A stretch of 64,000 nucleotides of DNA from Sipunculus nudus (Eukaryota; Annelida; Sipuncula; Golfingiida; Sipunculidae), in the NCBI GenBank assembly GCA_026874595.1, contig CM049306.1, positions 51,761,019 to 51,825,018 on the forward strand, written 5' to 3'. The translations under genes were made by a program, and so were the position numbers. Positions 1 through 13,072 of the stretch are shown here, piece after piece. How positions within the stretch are numbered: the stretch's first letter is position 1; each line of letters begins with the position of its first letter. The notes beneath the pieces were generated by a model. It searched no databases and was not told the DNA's origin. It was given only the letters and a program-made list of their open reading frames with translations.

Positions 1-770
1 CCCGCAGACATCGGCACTCCGCCGTAGGTGTTCTGCCCAGTGGTACAGAACATTACAGTTCTCGTTACAACCCATGCGTGCCGAGTGCAACGTTCTTGTT
101 ATTGTTTCTTAACAGAGACCATGAAAAAGAAACTCTGCCTTAGCTTTCCATCATGCGCAAGCTAATTGGTAATTTCCACAGCTCATAAACCCTATTTAAT
201 TGTACAGATAGGCTTTTATATCCTTGCCAATGCATGGCTAATGTGTCGCTTTTAAAGCACGTATTGGGTATATAACGGTGGGCTTAACCGGTGGTGTGAT
301 TTTGCCCGTTTTACGACTGCTACCTTTTTGTCAGAGTAATATCTGTAAATCTAAATACCACGAATTATGATGTGTTATTGGAGATTAATTGTCTAATTTA
401 TGCGTATGCTGAGTAGAATGGATTGTCACACTCCACACGTCACATCTGCCTGTATCGTGAGAACATCCGGGGAGCAGGTGCTATCTTATAATATACAATT
501 TGCGTGACATATATCAGGACGATCTCCTGCGTTATATATCTATATATGTGTAGGACATGTGTACACTGAAATATCTTCATGTAATATTGCATATGTATTG
601 CACACCTCATTTTCTAGCTCTCTCGTTTATAATAAAAATGGTCAACAATTTCCTGCTGAGCTCTTCGATAAATAAATGTTCTCTTGCTTACATTTATTTG
701 TGGTATGATGTTGAATTCCCTCCCAATATTTATCATCTTAATTATAAACCAAACCAATCCCAAGCATAAG

Positions 771-774
<4 letters not shown>

Positions 775-854
<80 letters not shown>
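775..854. repeat. (TA)40 microsatellite
   Basis: A pure TA tract of 80 bp, one of the longest in the window. Reading frames of alternating Ile and Tyr across it are artefacts. Confidence 0.95.
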
Positions 855-858
<4 letters not shown>

Positions 859-1174
859 CACATAAATTTAACTATATATATATATATCTACCGTATGCTT
901 GAATGTACGTGCATGTGCTTGTATTTGTAAACAAAAGTACACTCTTCAAATATCATCGATTCAAAATTATGGATCTATAATTTTTAAGTATCAATAAAAA
1001 TCAAAGCTTTATTACGGATCAACAAATCTCAATGTTAAATATTCGTCATAATTCAAACAAAATCCCGTCAACAAACGACTGCTCTGCTGTAAAATAGTCG
1101 ACCATGTATTAGTGTAAAAAGCATACTTGTCTTTTAAACGTGTTATATAACATAATTGGGTATATGTAGTTTAT

Positions 1175-1259
1175 ATATGTGTGTGTATTTATGTATGTAT
1201 TTATGCGTGCATATATATGTATGTATGTATTTATGCATGCATGCATGTATGTATATATG

Positions 1260-1293
<34 letters not shown>

Positions 1294-1390
1294 TGTATGT
1301 ATGTATGTATGTATGTATGTATGTATGTATGTATGTATGTATGTATGCTTGTATGCTTGTATGTATGTTTGTATGTATGTATGTGTGTAT
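1175..1390. repeat. (TATG)n microsatellite
   Basis: Tetranucleotide TATG/GTAT repeats, cleanest at 1264-1346 and degenerate on both sides. They open frames rich in Met-Tyr-Val-Cys on the plus strand, which are not genes. Confidence 0.95.
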
Positions 1391-1569
1391 ATCGTTAACT
1401 CTAAATTACCTAAAAAGAATAATGGTATACGACGTCTTTTTCTTAACATTATATTAGCATTCACGTGCAGACATATATATATTATATGTCCAGAATATGA
1501 AATTTACTATATATCTGTCGAATTCAATGCAATATTTCTAAACATCCACATCTGTTTTTGCGTACGATA

Positions 1570-1920
1570 TCCAGCACATATTGCGGCCGTTCCCGGGATA
1601 GAGACCTCTAATCCCTACGAGGCACGTGTTTCGCGACTTGCGAATCGTTAGCGGCGTCTTTTATGAATCTGTATTAAATTTTCTGGCACAGGTATCAAGC
1701 TGATATAATCCCGGGAAAAGATGATCAAAGTTGTCAGGCCACCCGGCTAATTCGTCTCCAATGTGAATTTGATTATGTTCTGGGTGTCATCGGTGGGTCA
1801 AAGCCGACGGAAGCGCCCTCCCGAGTCATTGGATCACTGGTCGGGTAACCTCGGCAATGTGCTGCTTTAGATTCGCGGCCACGCCTCTCGCGACTCCAAA
1901 GGTCTGCATGCATGGGAAAG
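1570..1920. promoter_or_regulatory. unique GC-richer island, candidate regulatory element
   Basis: Complex sequence with CpG-containing words (GCGGCCG, GTTCCCGGGAT, GTTAGCGGCG, TTCGCGGCCACG) between AT-rich repeats. No gene is seen in it. Confidence 0.25.
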
Positions 1921-2159
1921 TGTGCTTACTATGGCTTCCCACTATAGTAACATACATACATGAGCTTAGAAAAGTTAAAACCCCGAGGAATGTTCCTTAA
2001 GGATAAGCTTTTTTTTATCTTGAAACAAAACTCTCGGAAGAAAAGAAGAAAAAATGGAGAGGAGCTACATGCCATTCTGAGAACATTGATATTTTTTATA
2101 TTTCTGAAACACACGTAAAACACAAATATATATCATATTGTAAAATAGTAAAGGTACTC

Positions 2160-2300
2160 CTGATGATGGTGATGGTGATGATGATGATGATTTTGATGTT
2201 AATTATTATGATTATTATAATTATTATTATTATCATTATTATTATTTTTTAGTGTAGTAGTAGTAGTAGTAATAGTTGTAGTAGTAGTAGTATTTATGTA
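2160..2300. repeat. compound trinucleotide tract (GAT, TTA, GTA)
   Basis: Successive GAT/GGT, ATT and AGT blocks lie side by side, an unusual three-part triplet microsatellite. Confidence 0.85.
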
Positions 2301-3279
2301 AACATAAAATTTCACAATCCTGAAAAATATATTTCATAATTAAATTATTTTTTTTTTAATATCCGAATGTGAACTTTGACGGTAGCCCGGTGTGTCCTAT
2401 TCGGACGGTTAAAAAACAAGTCAGCCGTATGTATAAGTTCATATTGCAATGTATGATATATACTTGTATATTCTGCTCACTAAGGAGTAAAGCTGTTAGG
2501 AACCAGGTCAGCATGTCAGTATATGTTAAGCCTGTATTATCAAAAATGTATTTACTGCGTTGCAAGTTCATAACCTTAAAAGGCCTAGCATCCTGAGAAA
2601 AATCTAAACTTTTTATTGAAAACGTCTTAAGACTAAGTTGCAGTTTATCCTTCGAGTGTCAAAAATGAATATATTAAATAGATTTCACTTATATAAACAA
2701 ATGTGTATATGTATTTGAAAGTTTCTATATGGTTTTACAGAAATGCTAAAAAAATAAGTTGTATTTATCTTAAATATGTCAATGCATGCAATGTTTATCT
2801 GAAAAAAAATCACACGATGACGTCACGTTTCCTCGTGCATTGATGTTGTCCATGTTCAAACATATACGGACTATATTTGAGACATGAAATCCTGTTATCA
2901 AAAATTTTGAAACCAGAGAAATATAATGGATTTTTCGCGACGAAACATGAAACATAACCTGGTCTTATCCAATGTATATATACTCTGTATATCTATTCCG
3001 CGTATATATATTCAAAACAAAAGGACGACTGTATGGAGTATATTTAAGTTTGGCTTATAGGCCTATATACGACGAGTGATGCATGCATGGGAACATTGGA
3101 AGCATTCATAAGGCATACAAATATAATGGCCAATACCCCGGTTCCCCATAGGACCAGGAGTTAATTCATGACGTTTGCTTATACATAGACCAATATATAC
3201 GCAGGATGTAATAATATAACAAGTCATAACCTACGACAGGTACACACGACAGATATATTTGTTGAGGTCAGAAGAATCG

Positions 3280-3640
3280 TCGGAAAGACACGAGTAGGCT
3301 GGTCCCTATTAAACTTAAAATAAATCCATCATCAACATCAGTGACGTTGATTAATCCAAGTTGTCAGGAAGGCATATGTGCAGATTAGAGCGGGCTTGGT
3401 CTTCGGGCCGAGAAACTGGATGGTCGCGGTTGCTTAACCCAGACCCTTGGGGGATGAGGCTGGCAATCTGGAAAGATTAGCCGCATCCATCAGTCCCTGA
3501 ACGCTCCATGGCGCAGCCTGTACCCACTTTAACGTCCGGCTGCCCGCGCAGGATGTAGGCGCGTGTGTGAACAGGCTGACCAGTCATATGTTTAATTTCC
3601 TTCAGCTTGCGCTGACAGATAAAGATAAACAGCCGGATAT
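3280..3640. promoter_or_regulatory. unique GC-richer island, candidate regulatory element
   Basis: Complex sequence including TTGATTAATCC (about 3349), CTGGATGGTCGCGG and CCCGCGCAGG. Bicoid/Otx-type TAATCC is visible. No long frame is present. Confidence 0.25.
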
Positions 3641-4229
3641 ATAGAAAATATTAGCAGGTTTGTAAACCTACTTAAGTACATGGGAATCAGGTAATTTTGT
3701 GTAACCTGACATTCAATAATAATAATATTTTATATTCTTTATATTGAAAATTTCACTTTCAAAATAAAGTTAAATAAATCATGTTATTTTTTTGTATTAT
3801 TTTTTACCATATTATTCGACAATATAATATACTCTATATTATATCAAATGTTCTGTTTTACCATACCATATATACTACACAGTGTATGTGATGTTTAATG
3901 CATTTAAAGTGAATTATATTTTAGACTGCATGTTCCTAAAATTTCTTCTAAACAGAGAGATATATAAATTAATATAGGTGTCACAATTAAACTGTTGTAG
4001 CATATATATAGTAAATCATTAATTATATTTTTATGAACAAATATAAAATAAACCAACTGATTCCTGGTATAGGGAAGCATAAAAAAGGTAGATACATGCA
4101 AACTTGGCACATGCAAAAACTTCAATTTTTGCATTGCATGTAACATATTTGTGTGTGCCATTTTGTACCACAAGCGTGCTCAGTTGCAAACTGAAATTTT
4201 AATGACTGAACGAAATGCACTGCCGAAGA

Positions 4230-4870
4230 CCGCAGAACCATGCATGCGTTCTTTCTTCATGACCGTTTAAATTAAGCCAGACATGGGCAAATAAAGTTGT
4301 TAGCAGATCCTTATTAAGAATGATTAAGTTATAATTCTCTCGTTAGCATGCGCGTGATTATCCAGTGGAGACAAGCTCAGGGGCTCCATAGATGTGACAG
4401 CTATTTGTTCGTAAGAAGATTCTCTGTGAGGTCTTTCCGGCCCAGAATAACTCATACCCCTTATCGACAAACCTCGTACTTGGCCAATTTCAAGATTAAT
4501 GTGGCAATTTCCTGACCATCACAGTTCTATTCACAGTCACCCCGGCTTGTTCCCCCGGGGTCGAGCTTATCAGGTGCCGGGCCAAATATGTTTCTGAGTT
4601 CGTCACTCATTCTTTCGTGCCCGGGAATTAATTTTCTGCCTGAAAGATGCGGGAAATCCAGCCGGGGCCCATTCTGGTGGGGATGTGGATTAAGATAAAA
4701 ATGGCGGATTAATCTATGGTAATTTGGTCGGTCTCATCACGATTTAACGCCATTTACAGGGACTTCTTATCACCGTTTGATGGGTCGACAGTCGTCGGGT
4801 CGCGCTGCTCGGCCTGGGGGTAATCAATTAATTATAGTCTTTCACGTCTTTGGCTTTAACGTTATCATTT
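4230..4870. promoter_or_regulatory. unique island with homeodomain-type sites
   Basis: It contains GGATTA at 4687-4692, GGATTAATC at 4706-4714 (K50 Otx/Gsc type) and TAATCAATTAATTATAG at 4821-4837. CCCCCGGGG lies near 4552. No open frame of note is present. Confidence 0.3.
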
Positions 4871-5345
4871 GAATACTCAGTACTGCAGGTATTACACAGC
4901 TAGCCAAATGCAAGGAGTTTCCATAAATATCCATTTATAAAATGTTGTAACCTTGCCCTTACAAATATTATTTTCGTAAACCTTATGCATGGGAAAAAAC
5001 CGGTGTATGTTATTATATATGCATTCTTGTTTGAAGATAAAATATTAACTCATAATTATCCGCCATTTGACGAAAACGTTGTTTATGTGAACACATAAAA
5101 TATTTATAAAAAATAATTTAATTGCCATTTATGACAATTAATTACAATTGATAAATCATATAATGTTGATTAATATAACAAGGAAAAAATTTTATGTAAT
5201 CTCATCTTATATACGCTCATTGCCTTTAAAAAATTTTTAAAATGTTATACATAAACTCATGTGTACCCACAAAGAACAAAAACACAAATTTAATCATGGA
5301 ATTTATATTGTTCTTTGCGTAAATAAAATAATATATTTGCCTTGC

Positions 5346-5371
5346 GCACACACACACACACACACACACAT

Positions 5372-5432
<61 letters not shown>
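5346..5432. repeat. (AC)n-(TA)n compound microsatellite
   Basis: CACACA for about 30 bp passes into TA repeats with one TTT interruption near 5402. Confidence 0.9.
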
Positions 5433-5435
<3 letters not shown>

Positions 5436-5605
5436 CTGAGAACATACATGAACTTTCGCATCCGTGCGGATATACAATAGAAGTTATATATGCAGTTTCA
5501 TTTAAAATATTAGTATATTAATACAGGTAGATACGCATAAATCTATCAAATATACATAAGGATATTTATAAACAAACATATTGCATTTATATATATAATT
5601 GTTAT

Positions 5606-5700
5606 TATTATTCTTATTCTTATTCTTCTTCTTCTTATTATTATTATTATTATTATTATTCAAATTTTTATCATTATTTAAATGTTATTATTATTATATA
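5606..5700. repeat. (TTA/TTC)n tract
   Basis: ATT and CTT triplets run through this AT-rich stretch, the longest ATT block being 5636-5660. Confidence 0.8.
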
Positions 5701-6187
5701 TTAATAAATATTACTAAACCACAGACATCCCGCAGCGCGTGAGTCGCTTGGCACGTGCGCCTGACAAAATCACGCATGGCCCATTCCCAAAATGAACCCT
5801 TACATTATATGAATGTACACTTTGAAAGTGTCGAATCAGATCATACATTTATGAATATTCATGATGAAATCAATGAACATTCATGACGTTTATATAAAGA
5901 GCATAGAAAATTACAAGTATATAATAACATCCCCCGATAAGCCTGCACCTGTCCTGTCTACCCGAACTCGCTGTTTACTGTCATGTGGTCAGTCTAGCGA
6001 AAATGTATATACATTCAGTTATGAAAACGAGACGTCAACTATTTAAATTTAAATATAGATATTTTAACGGCTGCATGTAAACATAAAGGAAATGCTTTAA
6101 GGCTTCGTCTCGGGTCTATGATCACATAAACTTGAATCTGTTTAACAAGAGAAAGATGAATATCTTTACTTTTTAGTTATATTTTCT

Positions 6188-6296
6188 TTATATATTTTAT
6201 AAATATATATTTATATATTTATATATTTATATATTTAAATATACATAAATTATATATATATATATATATATATACATTCGGTGGGATGTGCGTGTG

Positions 6297-6361
<65 letters not shown>
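6188..6361. repeat. TA-rich microsatellite cluster
   Basis: ATATATTT words lead into two TA tracts (6252-6274 and 6301-6361) separated by a 26-bp unique piece. Confidence 0.9.
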
Positions 6362-6364
<3 letters not shown>

Positions 6365-6568
6365 GGGCCAGGTAAAGGCCCACCAGTCGTTTTATAATAA
6401 TGATTTTTTAAAGGTTTAAACATTCAAAAGAGCAAGCAGAATTAATTTCTCTTAATAATATCAGGTTTGAACGAAAATATTATGCATGGGTATTTCTAAT
6501 AAACGTATACATTACTAATACAAGAGTGATCCTATAAACTAATTAGGTAAGTAAAATGATAAGGTATA

Positions 6569-6572
<4 letters not shown>

Positions 6573-6648
<76 letters not shown>

Positions 6649-6652
6649 ATGC
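6573..6652. repeat. (TA)n-(GT)n compound microsatellite
   Basis: TA repeats followed by GTGTGT at 6631-6648, then a separate GAGAGA tract at 6686-6708. Confidence 0.9.
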
Positions 6653-8606
6653 ATGTGTGTCAAAAATGAATTTATTAGCATTATGAGAGAGAGAGAGAAA
6701 GAGAGAGAATATTTGGAGTATGATTATTTGAATACTTTTGCTACAAACTAAACGAGATCGATGCAATCGCCAAGCGAAGCGATCACTCCATAGAAGCTTT
6801 CCCCATCCGAGGCCCGAAAGTGAGCGATAATAGGGGAACGGCTAGGGAATATAATAAAGGTCAACAATAAATATCAGGTGCAAGTTTTGATCGAGGACTA
6901 ATAACGTAACCAACGTTAGCTTTTGCAAGCAGCCATATTGGACATCTAGCGAAACAGAAACTGGCAGAGGAAAAAAAATTAAAAAATTGAAATCGATGGT
7001 TTTGCACAAGGGATGACCTAAGTAGGTCCAACGACCAAAAAAATGTACCCAGATATTTATTTTAAAATAAACTCTTCAACCCCTTTATAAGCCACCCCTT
7101 AATATGAAGGAGGGGATTCTTAATCAATACGGTACCTCCTTATCGTAAGGGGGGGGGGGTAATTAAGAATCTGAGAATCCCATGCAATTTTACAGACATG
7201 CGGATGATATTAAGTTGCTTCTGATAAAAAAAAATCTTGCTTTTGCAGCTTTAACAAATGCATTCGTACTTAAAGAGTCGTTAGTTCTGACAAGCAAGTC
7301 TGGTTCCAGACAAATTATTACATCGTTACAATACAAATATTAAATTGGTTTGTTTGTTCACTGTCGACTTTGTGTATTAACAATAACGGCTCATTTGCAT
7401 GAAAATGAAGGTTCGGGGTTTGTGTTTGGTGATTTAGCCGACTCTCTCAATTAAATTTGATCTCACCCGTTTCACTGCTGTCGTTGGAATAAATTTGTCA
7501 TGCGTTCGGAGATACGTTGTTCTGTCGAACCGGAGCAGATTGTCAAGGTTTTGTGATGGTGACGTCGGGTTAATTTACTTATCAGAGTCTCCATCTAAGG
7601 TTTCTCCATCTTTTGAGCATGAGCGTTCTAAATTACCCTACTCCCAGACTCCCTGGCGTCAGGGAGGGGCCCAACCCGTCAACGCTATTCAAAGCCAGGC
7701 AGGCGCTACACGGTTTTACTCTATAAATCAGACTCAATTGTTAACCCCTCGCAATTGATACTTAGTGGAGATGATACGTGATATTCTTGATGTGTATTCT
7801 ACTAGGTCCCGAAAAAGTTACAAATCACAGGTAATTTCAAGCCCGGAGTGACGAGTACAGGGCCTCACCTCTCGGCGAATGCTCTCACCTGAATAGTGCG
7901 ACTATATATATTTGCCTATAATTTATGTTCACTGACAGATCTGATAATTAATCGCTGAATATCAAGTGGCAATGTGCTCCCCAATAAAAGAAGTTTACAC
8001 GCTTAATAATTGCTGCCCACCGACCAGGAAACATGCAAATCAAATATATTATACACAGGGTTTTCAGGGCTAGTGCGTCGGGATGGTTCTTCGGACGATA
8101 TACTCTGCGATTATGAATTACCTGTTTTATAAATGATAGCCTGTAAATGATAGGTTAGTGTAGGTGTGCAGTACTGAAGTGTGCAATACACTCCCCCTGT
8201 GATGGTCCAGATGAACTTTGTGATGCGGTTAGTGAGATCTCTGTCCGCGTGCATGAACACCTTGAAGGAATGTATAAATGTATATAATATTCTATATTTT
8301 ATATCGTATATATTGTAGTTTATATTATATGGGTTTACAATCGAACTCACTTATTAGATAAAATGCGTCTTCCTTCGTATAATTCGTCTTTATATGGATA
8401 TGCATGTAGTCCAGATATAATATCAAAATTTTGTAAATCGAATCGTCTTCACACGATTACATTTTAATTATTGGCTTTACATATATATTCATATGGACAT
8501 ATATTAATCTGCATAACAGCCATGCATGTAGTTTTGAACAAATTTACTATCAATTAAATCATGCTTTTCTCTTTTTTCTCGTTCATTACTGGTTTCATAT
8601 TTAGAA

Positions 8607-9722
8607 TACCGGTGTAATAGGCCAGAATAACCCTCCCTTATTCTATACCCGGGTATAAACTGGCCTAGGCCAGAATATACCCCGGATATAAAACGGGCTA
8701 GGCTATTTTATACCCCGGGGTATAATCTAGCCCAGTCTATTTTATACCCCTCTTGGCTGGATTATACCCCCTTGTTGCTTCTAATATATTTGATATATAT
8801 CAATAAAAAACAGCTATGCTTAACACAATAGTTAATTTTATATGGACTTAGTCATTGTGTCCTATAAAATAAAAACTATTTTTTAACGATATAGCTAAAA
8901 CTCAGTTTTCGTGTTATGAGCGAATAATTCTATTTGCGGCATTTATGTTAGTATGTATACTTGTAAGTTTTGTCTTGTATGAACCCAAATAACTTCATTA
9001 TGCCTGCATGATCTCATGCATGCAAGTAATGATTATAATGATTGTTTGCGGCTTGAGGCTTGAGTTTCTCTAAGAGATCGTGGTTTCTGTGAGGTGGTTT
9101 CCTTATGGGGGGGGGGGGTGGCCCTGAGGTGGATCGTGGGGTTTGGGGGGGGGGGGGCTTCCTGAGATTGGTAATCTGAATAATACATAGACCACAATCG
9201 ACATTATGGTATTAAACATACTAAATGAACAGAGTGCATTACAAAAACTGTTCAATTTGTTACTCATCCGTAAATTTAAGAAGATTATAATTATAGAGAA
9301 TTATCCTCTCAGTCTGCTGTCATTATTCCATGTGCAAGGAAACATTTTAAATCAGTTTTTCTCAGTTTATGGTATCAATAAATACAAAAAATATGTAAAA
9401 TAACGAGGCTTCTATTCAATAACATATATATGTGTATGTGTGTGACCCTTGGGTGTGTGTTTGTGATTGAAAATGCATGAGAGTACATGTGTTTAACCAG
9501 ATCAGTTATATCATTTTATGGATAACATTAAAATTTGTTATTATATCAACTTTGATACATTAAATAACAGTGAAACCTGATTGCATGTAGGGGTATAATC
9601 TGGCCTAGGGGGGTATAAAATAGCCTTGGCCGGAATATACCCTGGGGTATATTCTGGCCTAGGCTGTTTTATACCCTGGTATAAACTGGGCAGGGGGAAT
9701 AATCTGGCCTGTTACACCGGTA
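8607..9722. mobile_element. foldback/MITE-type DNA transposon with long palindromic arms, TA-flanked
   Basis: Two inverted arms of about 130-170 bp enclose an AT-rich core of roughly 0.8 kb. The ends are TACCGGTGTAA at 8607-8617 and TTACACCGGTA at 9712-9722. They read as CCGGTGTAA inverted repeats with a TA duplication, the target type of Tc1/mariner-like elements. The arms contain perfect palindromes: TATACCCGGGTATA (8644-8657), CTGGCCTAGGCCAG (8660-8673) and TATACCCCGGGGTATA (8709-8724). The core has G-runs near 9107-9158 and no recognisable transposase, so the element is non-autonomous. A 65-codon frame at 9206-9403 has no recognisable product. Confidence 0.85.
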
Positions 9723-9849
9723 GTCCTTTTCATTAATAATTCATAAAATTGACATTTCTGTTGCCAACTCTCAAATCCAGTGAAGTATATATTGATTACA
9801 TTTAGGCAGGAAAGGAAGACACATTGCCTTATTTATTCAACCCCATTCT

Positions 9850-9851
<2 letters not shown>

Positions 9852-9911
<60 letters not shown>
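9852..9911. repeat. (TA)30 microsatellite
   Basis: A pure TA tract 130 bp downstream of the foldback element that ends at 9722. Confidence 0.95.
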
Positions 9912-9913
<2 letters not shown>

Positions 9914-9959
9914 TTGTTATGTATAGTATTAAAAGATTATTTAGCTAGACACTGATGAG

Positions 9960-10620
9960 ATCATTATAGAGATTGATTAGAATGTTTGGGAATCACGTGA
10001 CACGACTTGGCCGTTTCTGATGAGTTGTGTACACGGAGATGGGCTGGCGAAACATTAAATATCAGTATAAACCTTGACCAGATGACCACAGCTTGTAAAC
10101 CAACGTGGCCTGTGAACTCCTGAAGCCCTGGCTTTTCACAAAACAGCGCCCACCATCGGCGCCCGCAAATTTCCGCCGAGGAGTGAGCAATTAGTGCTAA
10201 TTAAGAATCCTCTCCCTTCAGCTCTAAACATACAGTTAGAAGGTCGTATCGTATATAAAGTTAATGGACACTAGCACAACTGTTCGCGGCGTCTGTTTTC
10301 GTTTCCAAAGTACATGTTTTGACTTGTGACCGGTGACTGCGAGGGGCTCGTTAGAACAGTTAGGATAAACGGAGCCAGATGAACCCGGCATCCCTGTGCC
10401 CATTAACTCGTGTGCTCTACACTGTTTGCCACAAAATTAGCGATTCCATCTATCTGGCCGGGCTGGTGTTGTCTTTACCGTGCTCTTTAGATCAATTACA
10501 GCAACACTGCAAGTGTAACAAAACCTTACATTGACCAACCAAACATCTTGATTGGTTCAGAATGGCGTGTAATGCAAATTGCATGGATCGCAACCAAAAC
10601 TTCACATGGATTAAACTCAG
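9960..10620. promoter_or_regulatory. unique island with paired Msx-type sites
   Basis: CAATTA (10188-10193) and TAATTA (10198-10203) lie 10 bp apart, about one helical turn, in otherwise GC-rich sequence. The island continues with ACCGGTGACTGCGAGGGGCT and no coding frame. Confidence 0.3.
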
Positions 10621-10910
10621 GAATCACGTTTGAAAATTCATAAATATACATACAAATATACTGCCGTTTCGTTAAAAGGTAATTGGCCGATCTTCTTGTA
10701 CTATCCTCATCCCCATATGGCTATTGTTTGTTTCAGAGATATATGAAAACAATGTCGGTACCAGAGTGAAAAGGTATATCTAAAATATGGAAATCAAATA
10801 AACGTATACCTTACGGGAGATTTATAGTGCTGTAAACATATATGAACAAGCACTGAATAGGTAATAATTTTTACTTACAATTCGATAAGTCTGTAAAAAT
10901 TCATCATGCA

Positions 10911-11280
10911 GTGGGTCGATACATCGTGTTACAGAGTCAGATATCATATCGGTATCGTCAGATGTCCTTGTATCGATACGTTCACGATATTTGATCATCC
11001 GACGAGAAGCGACATCTGATATTTAACATGATCTCTCATCTATATGCAATACATCAAATGTGTAATTTAATTGGTAAGAAACTAATTGAACGTCATCCCA
11101 CTGATTAATCTTTTGTCATTCGATTTTATGTATGGTTTTGAAATGCATTTTATGAGAGTAACCTTATTTACATTGAAACATACAATTGGAAATTCGGCTT
11201 GGAATTTAAGTTATAATGTATCGTGAGCAAAGTATTTAGATACGTATCGTGTCATGAGAAAGTTTATCGTTACAACCCTA
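10911..11280. mobile_element. possible hAT-like non-autonomous element remnant
   Basis: The right end, read on the minus strand, is TAGGGTTGTAACGATAAAC and then runs of GATACGTATC and CACGATAC. This resembles the GGGTTGTAACGATAC-type ends of hAT-family elements common in animals. The left end near 10911-10995 carries matching GTATCGATACG and CACGATAT words in inverted orientation. The termini are diverged and I could not confirm an 8-bp target duplication. Confidence 0.35.
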
Positions 11281-11587
11281 TATAATTCGAGGTGGAAAGA
11301 TTATACTCTATAGCTGTATATATGTGCGTGAGTGTGTGCGTGCGTGTGCTTGCACGTATTTCTTCCCTGAGTCTCCGACGTCATAAGTGCATGGTGTCGC
11401 GATTATTTGCTGCCTCAGTGCTAAGAGAAATTGCCCAAAAACCAGATCAGAGAGGGAAACGTAAGTGCTGAACACATTACAAAGAACTTTACCGCAGAGA
11501 CGCGTGATCCCGCATACAACGCCAAATTTGCTGCAAGCTGGCCGGAAAATTACAATGTTTATACAGAAGCCCAATGTATGTATTTAT

Positions 11588-11588
11588 G

Positions 11589-11629
<41 letters not shown>

Positions 11630-11692
11630 TATTTATATATATACACACACATATAGATATATATATATAAATGTGTGTGTATATATATATAG
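11588..11692. repeat. TA-rich microsatellite cluster
   Basis: Several short TA runs broken by TTTATA, CACACA and GTGTGT; the frames across it are repeat artefacts. Confidence 0.9.
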
Positions 11693-11937
11693 GTATATTA
11701 TGTGCATTTGGTTTATGAAATGTACATAGTACATGATATTATAACTGTACATGCAATATGCTTATATTCTATTACTTTTCTATTCTTTCTTATAAAATCA
11801 TGTGAAAATATCATTTGTATATGATGAGAAGAATTAGTTCTCACATCATTTTGCTATTTTCAAATATTGTATTGTTTAAACCTGGTACAATGCTTTTCTC
11901 TATAAAAAACCTATACATATCTGGGAACATAGGCTGC

Positions 11938-11961
11938 CCACCCCCCCCCCCCATCTCTCTC

Positions 11962-12004
<43 letters not shown>
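11938..12004. repeat. poly(C)-(CT)n tract
   Basis: A C run of 14 (11939-11952) precedes about 50 bp of CT repeats. This purine/pyrimidine-asymmetric stretch could adopt triplex (H-DNA) structure. Confidence 0.9.
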
Positions 12005-12008
<4 letters not shown>

Positions 12009-13031
12009 CGTACGGAATTAAAACAAAGAAAAAAAGAATTGGCTGTATACATTTAAGCGTTTTCTGACATTGTGTATACGTCGATTTTCAAGCCAGTATC
12101 ACTATGGATCATGCCTGTGGCGCCCTCTGTTAGCATTCATCATGACATGCGTGGAACCAAAACCACCAAATGAATCAACTTAACAACCGCAGCATATCGC
12201 AACAAGAATTTTCTCACATTTCTGGAATAGCCGTATATATATAAATGGTCTATGATACAGGTATGACTATATATTCGAATGCTTGAAGGAATATATTTAT
12301 TCCCCCTGCACGGGTTGTAATGCTTATTATATATAAGTTATATTTAAATACTTCCAATGAAGGCTTGTTAGAAATGAATAACGAAATTGATATCTTCTAT
12401 TGTTTTTTTTTTATATTCAATATTTTCTCGGCATCCTTTATTGTTTGAGCAATCCAGATCCGTGCATAAAGCATGTACATAAAACATTTATAGTTTGACC
12501 ATAAATATATAGTCATACAGTTTTGGCAAGTTTTATAACTTTATAAAAGAGATGTCATTTTCTTATGGTTGGCTATTCTGACATTGTTTAATGTTTATTA
12601 AAGTAGTGTCCTTCGAAATGAATAAATAACTGTAGCAGATATATTAATACGACGGCATAAAATCGAATGACTTCAATAGTTTACGCCATTAAAATTTCCT
12701 CTGACGCCTGCAATGCATTGATTGGTTAAGATTTGATTATTATGACATACCGAGACAAAATACGTCACGTAGCGACACCTTTCGGCGACCGGGCGCGTCG
12801 TTAAAATGCACTCCGCACACATAATTTAGCAATAAAATAAACCCATCTTCATAAACACATAATAAAATTAACATAACCAACAAGTGTATACGAAAACTGT
12901 GGCTTGTTTTATAAAGATACGGTCTGGGATGGTGTGGTCATTATGATATCGAAATACTTTATATTCTTGAGATAGGGATGCGTGTTGTATACCAAGTGTT
13001 TATTACGTTACTGTATTGTAACAATATATGC

Positions 13032-13072
<41 letters not shown>

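Noticed and set aside
1156-1651. Met-Tyr-Val-Cys repeat frames on the plus strand and Thr-His-Ile repeats on the minus strand
   Set aside because: Direct translation of a TATG microsatellite.
7104-7166. Short hairpin with GATTCTTAAT arms beside a G10 run
   Set aside because: The arms are only about 12 bp and there are no clear termini or flanking duplication; not enough to call an element.
12116-12132. Partial CTCF-like words (GGCGCCCTCTG), also near 16226 and 13576
   Set aside because: They match only part of the CTCF core and similar words occur at transposon ends; too weak to list as sites.
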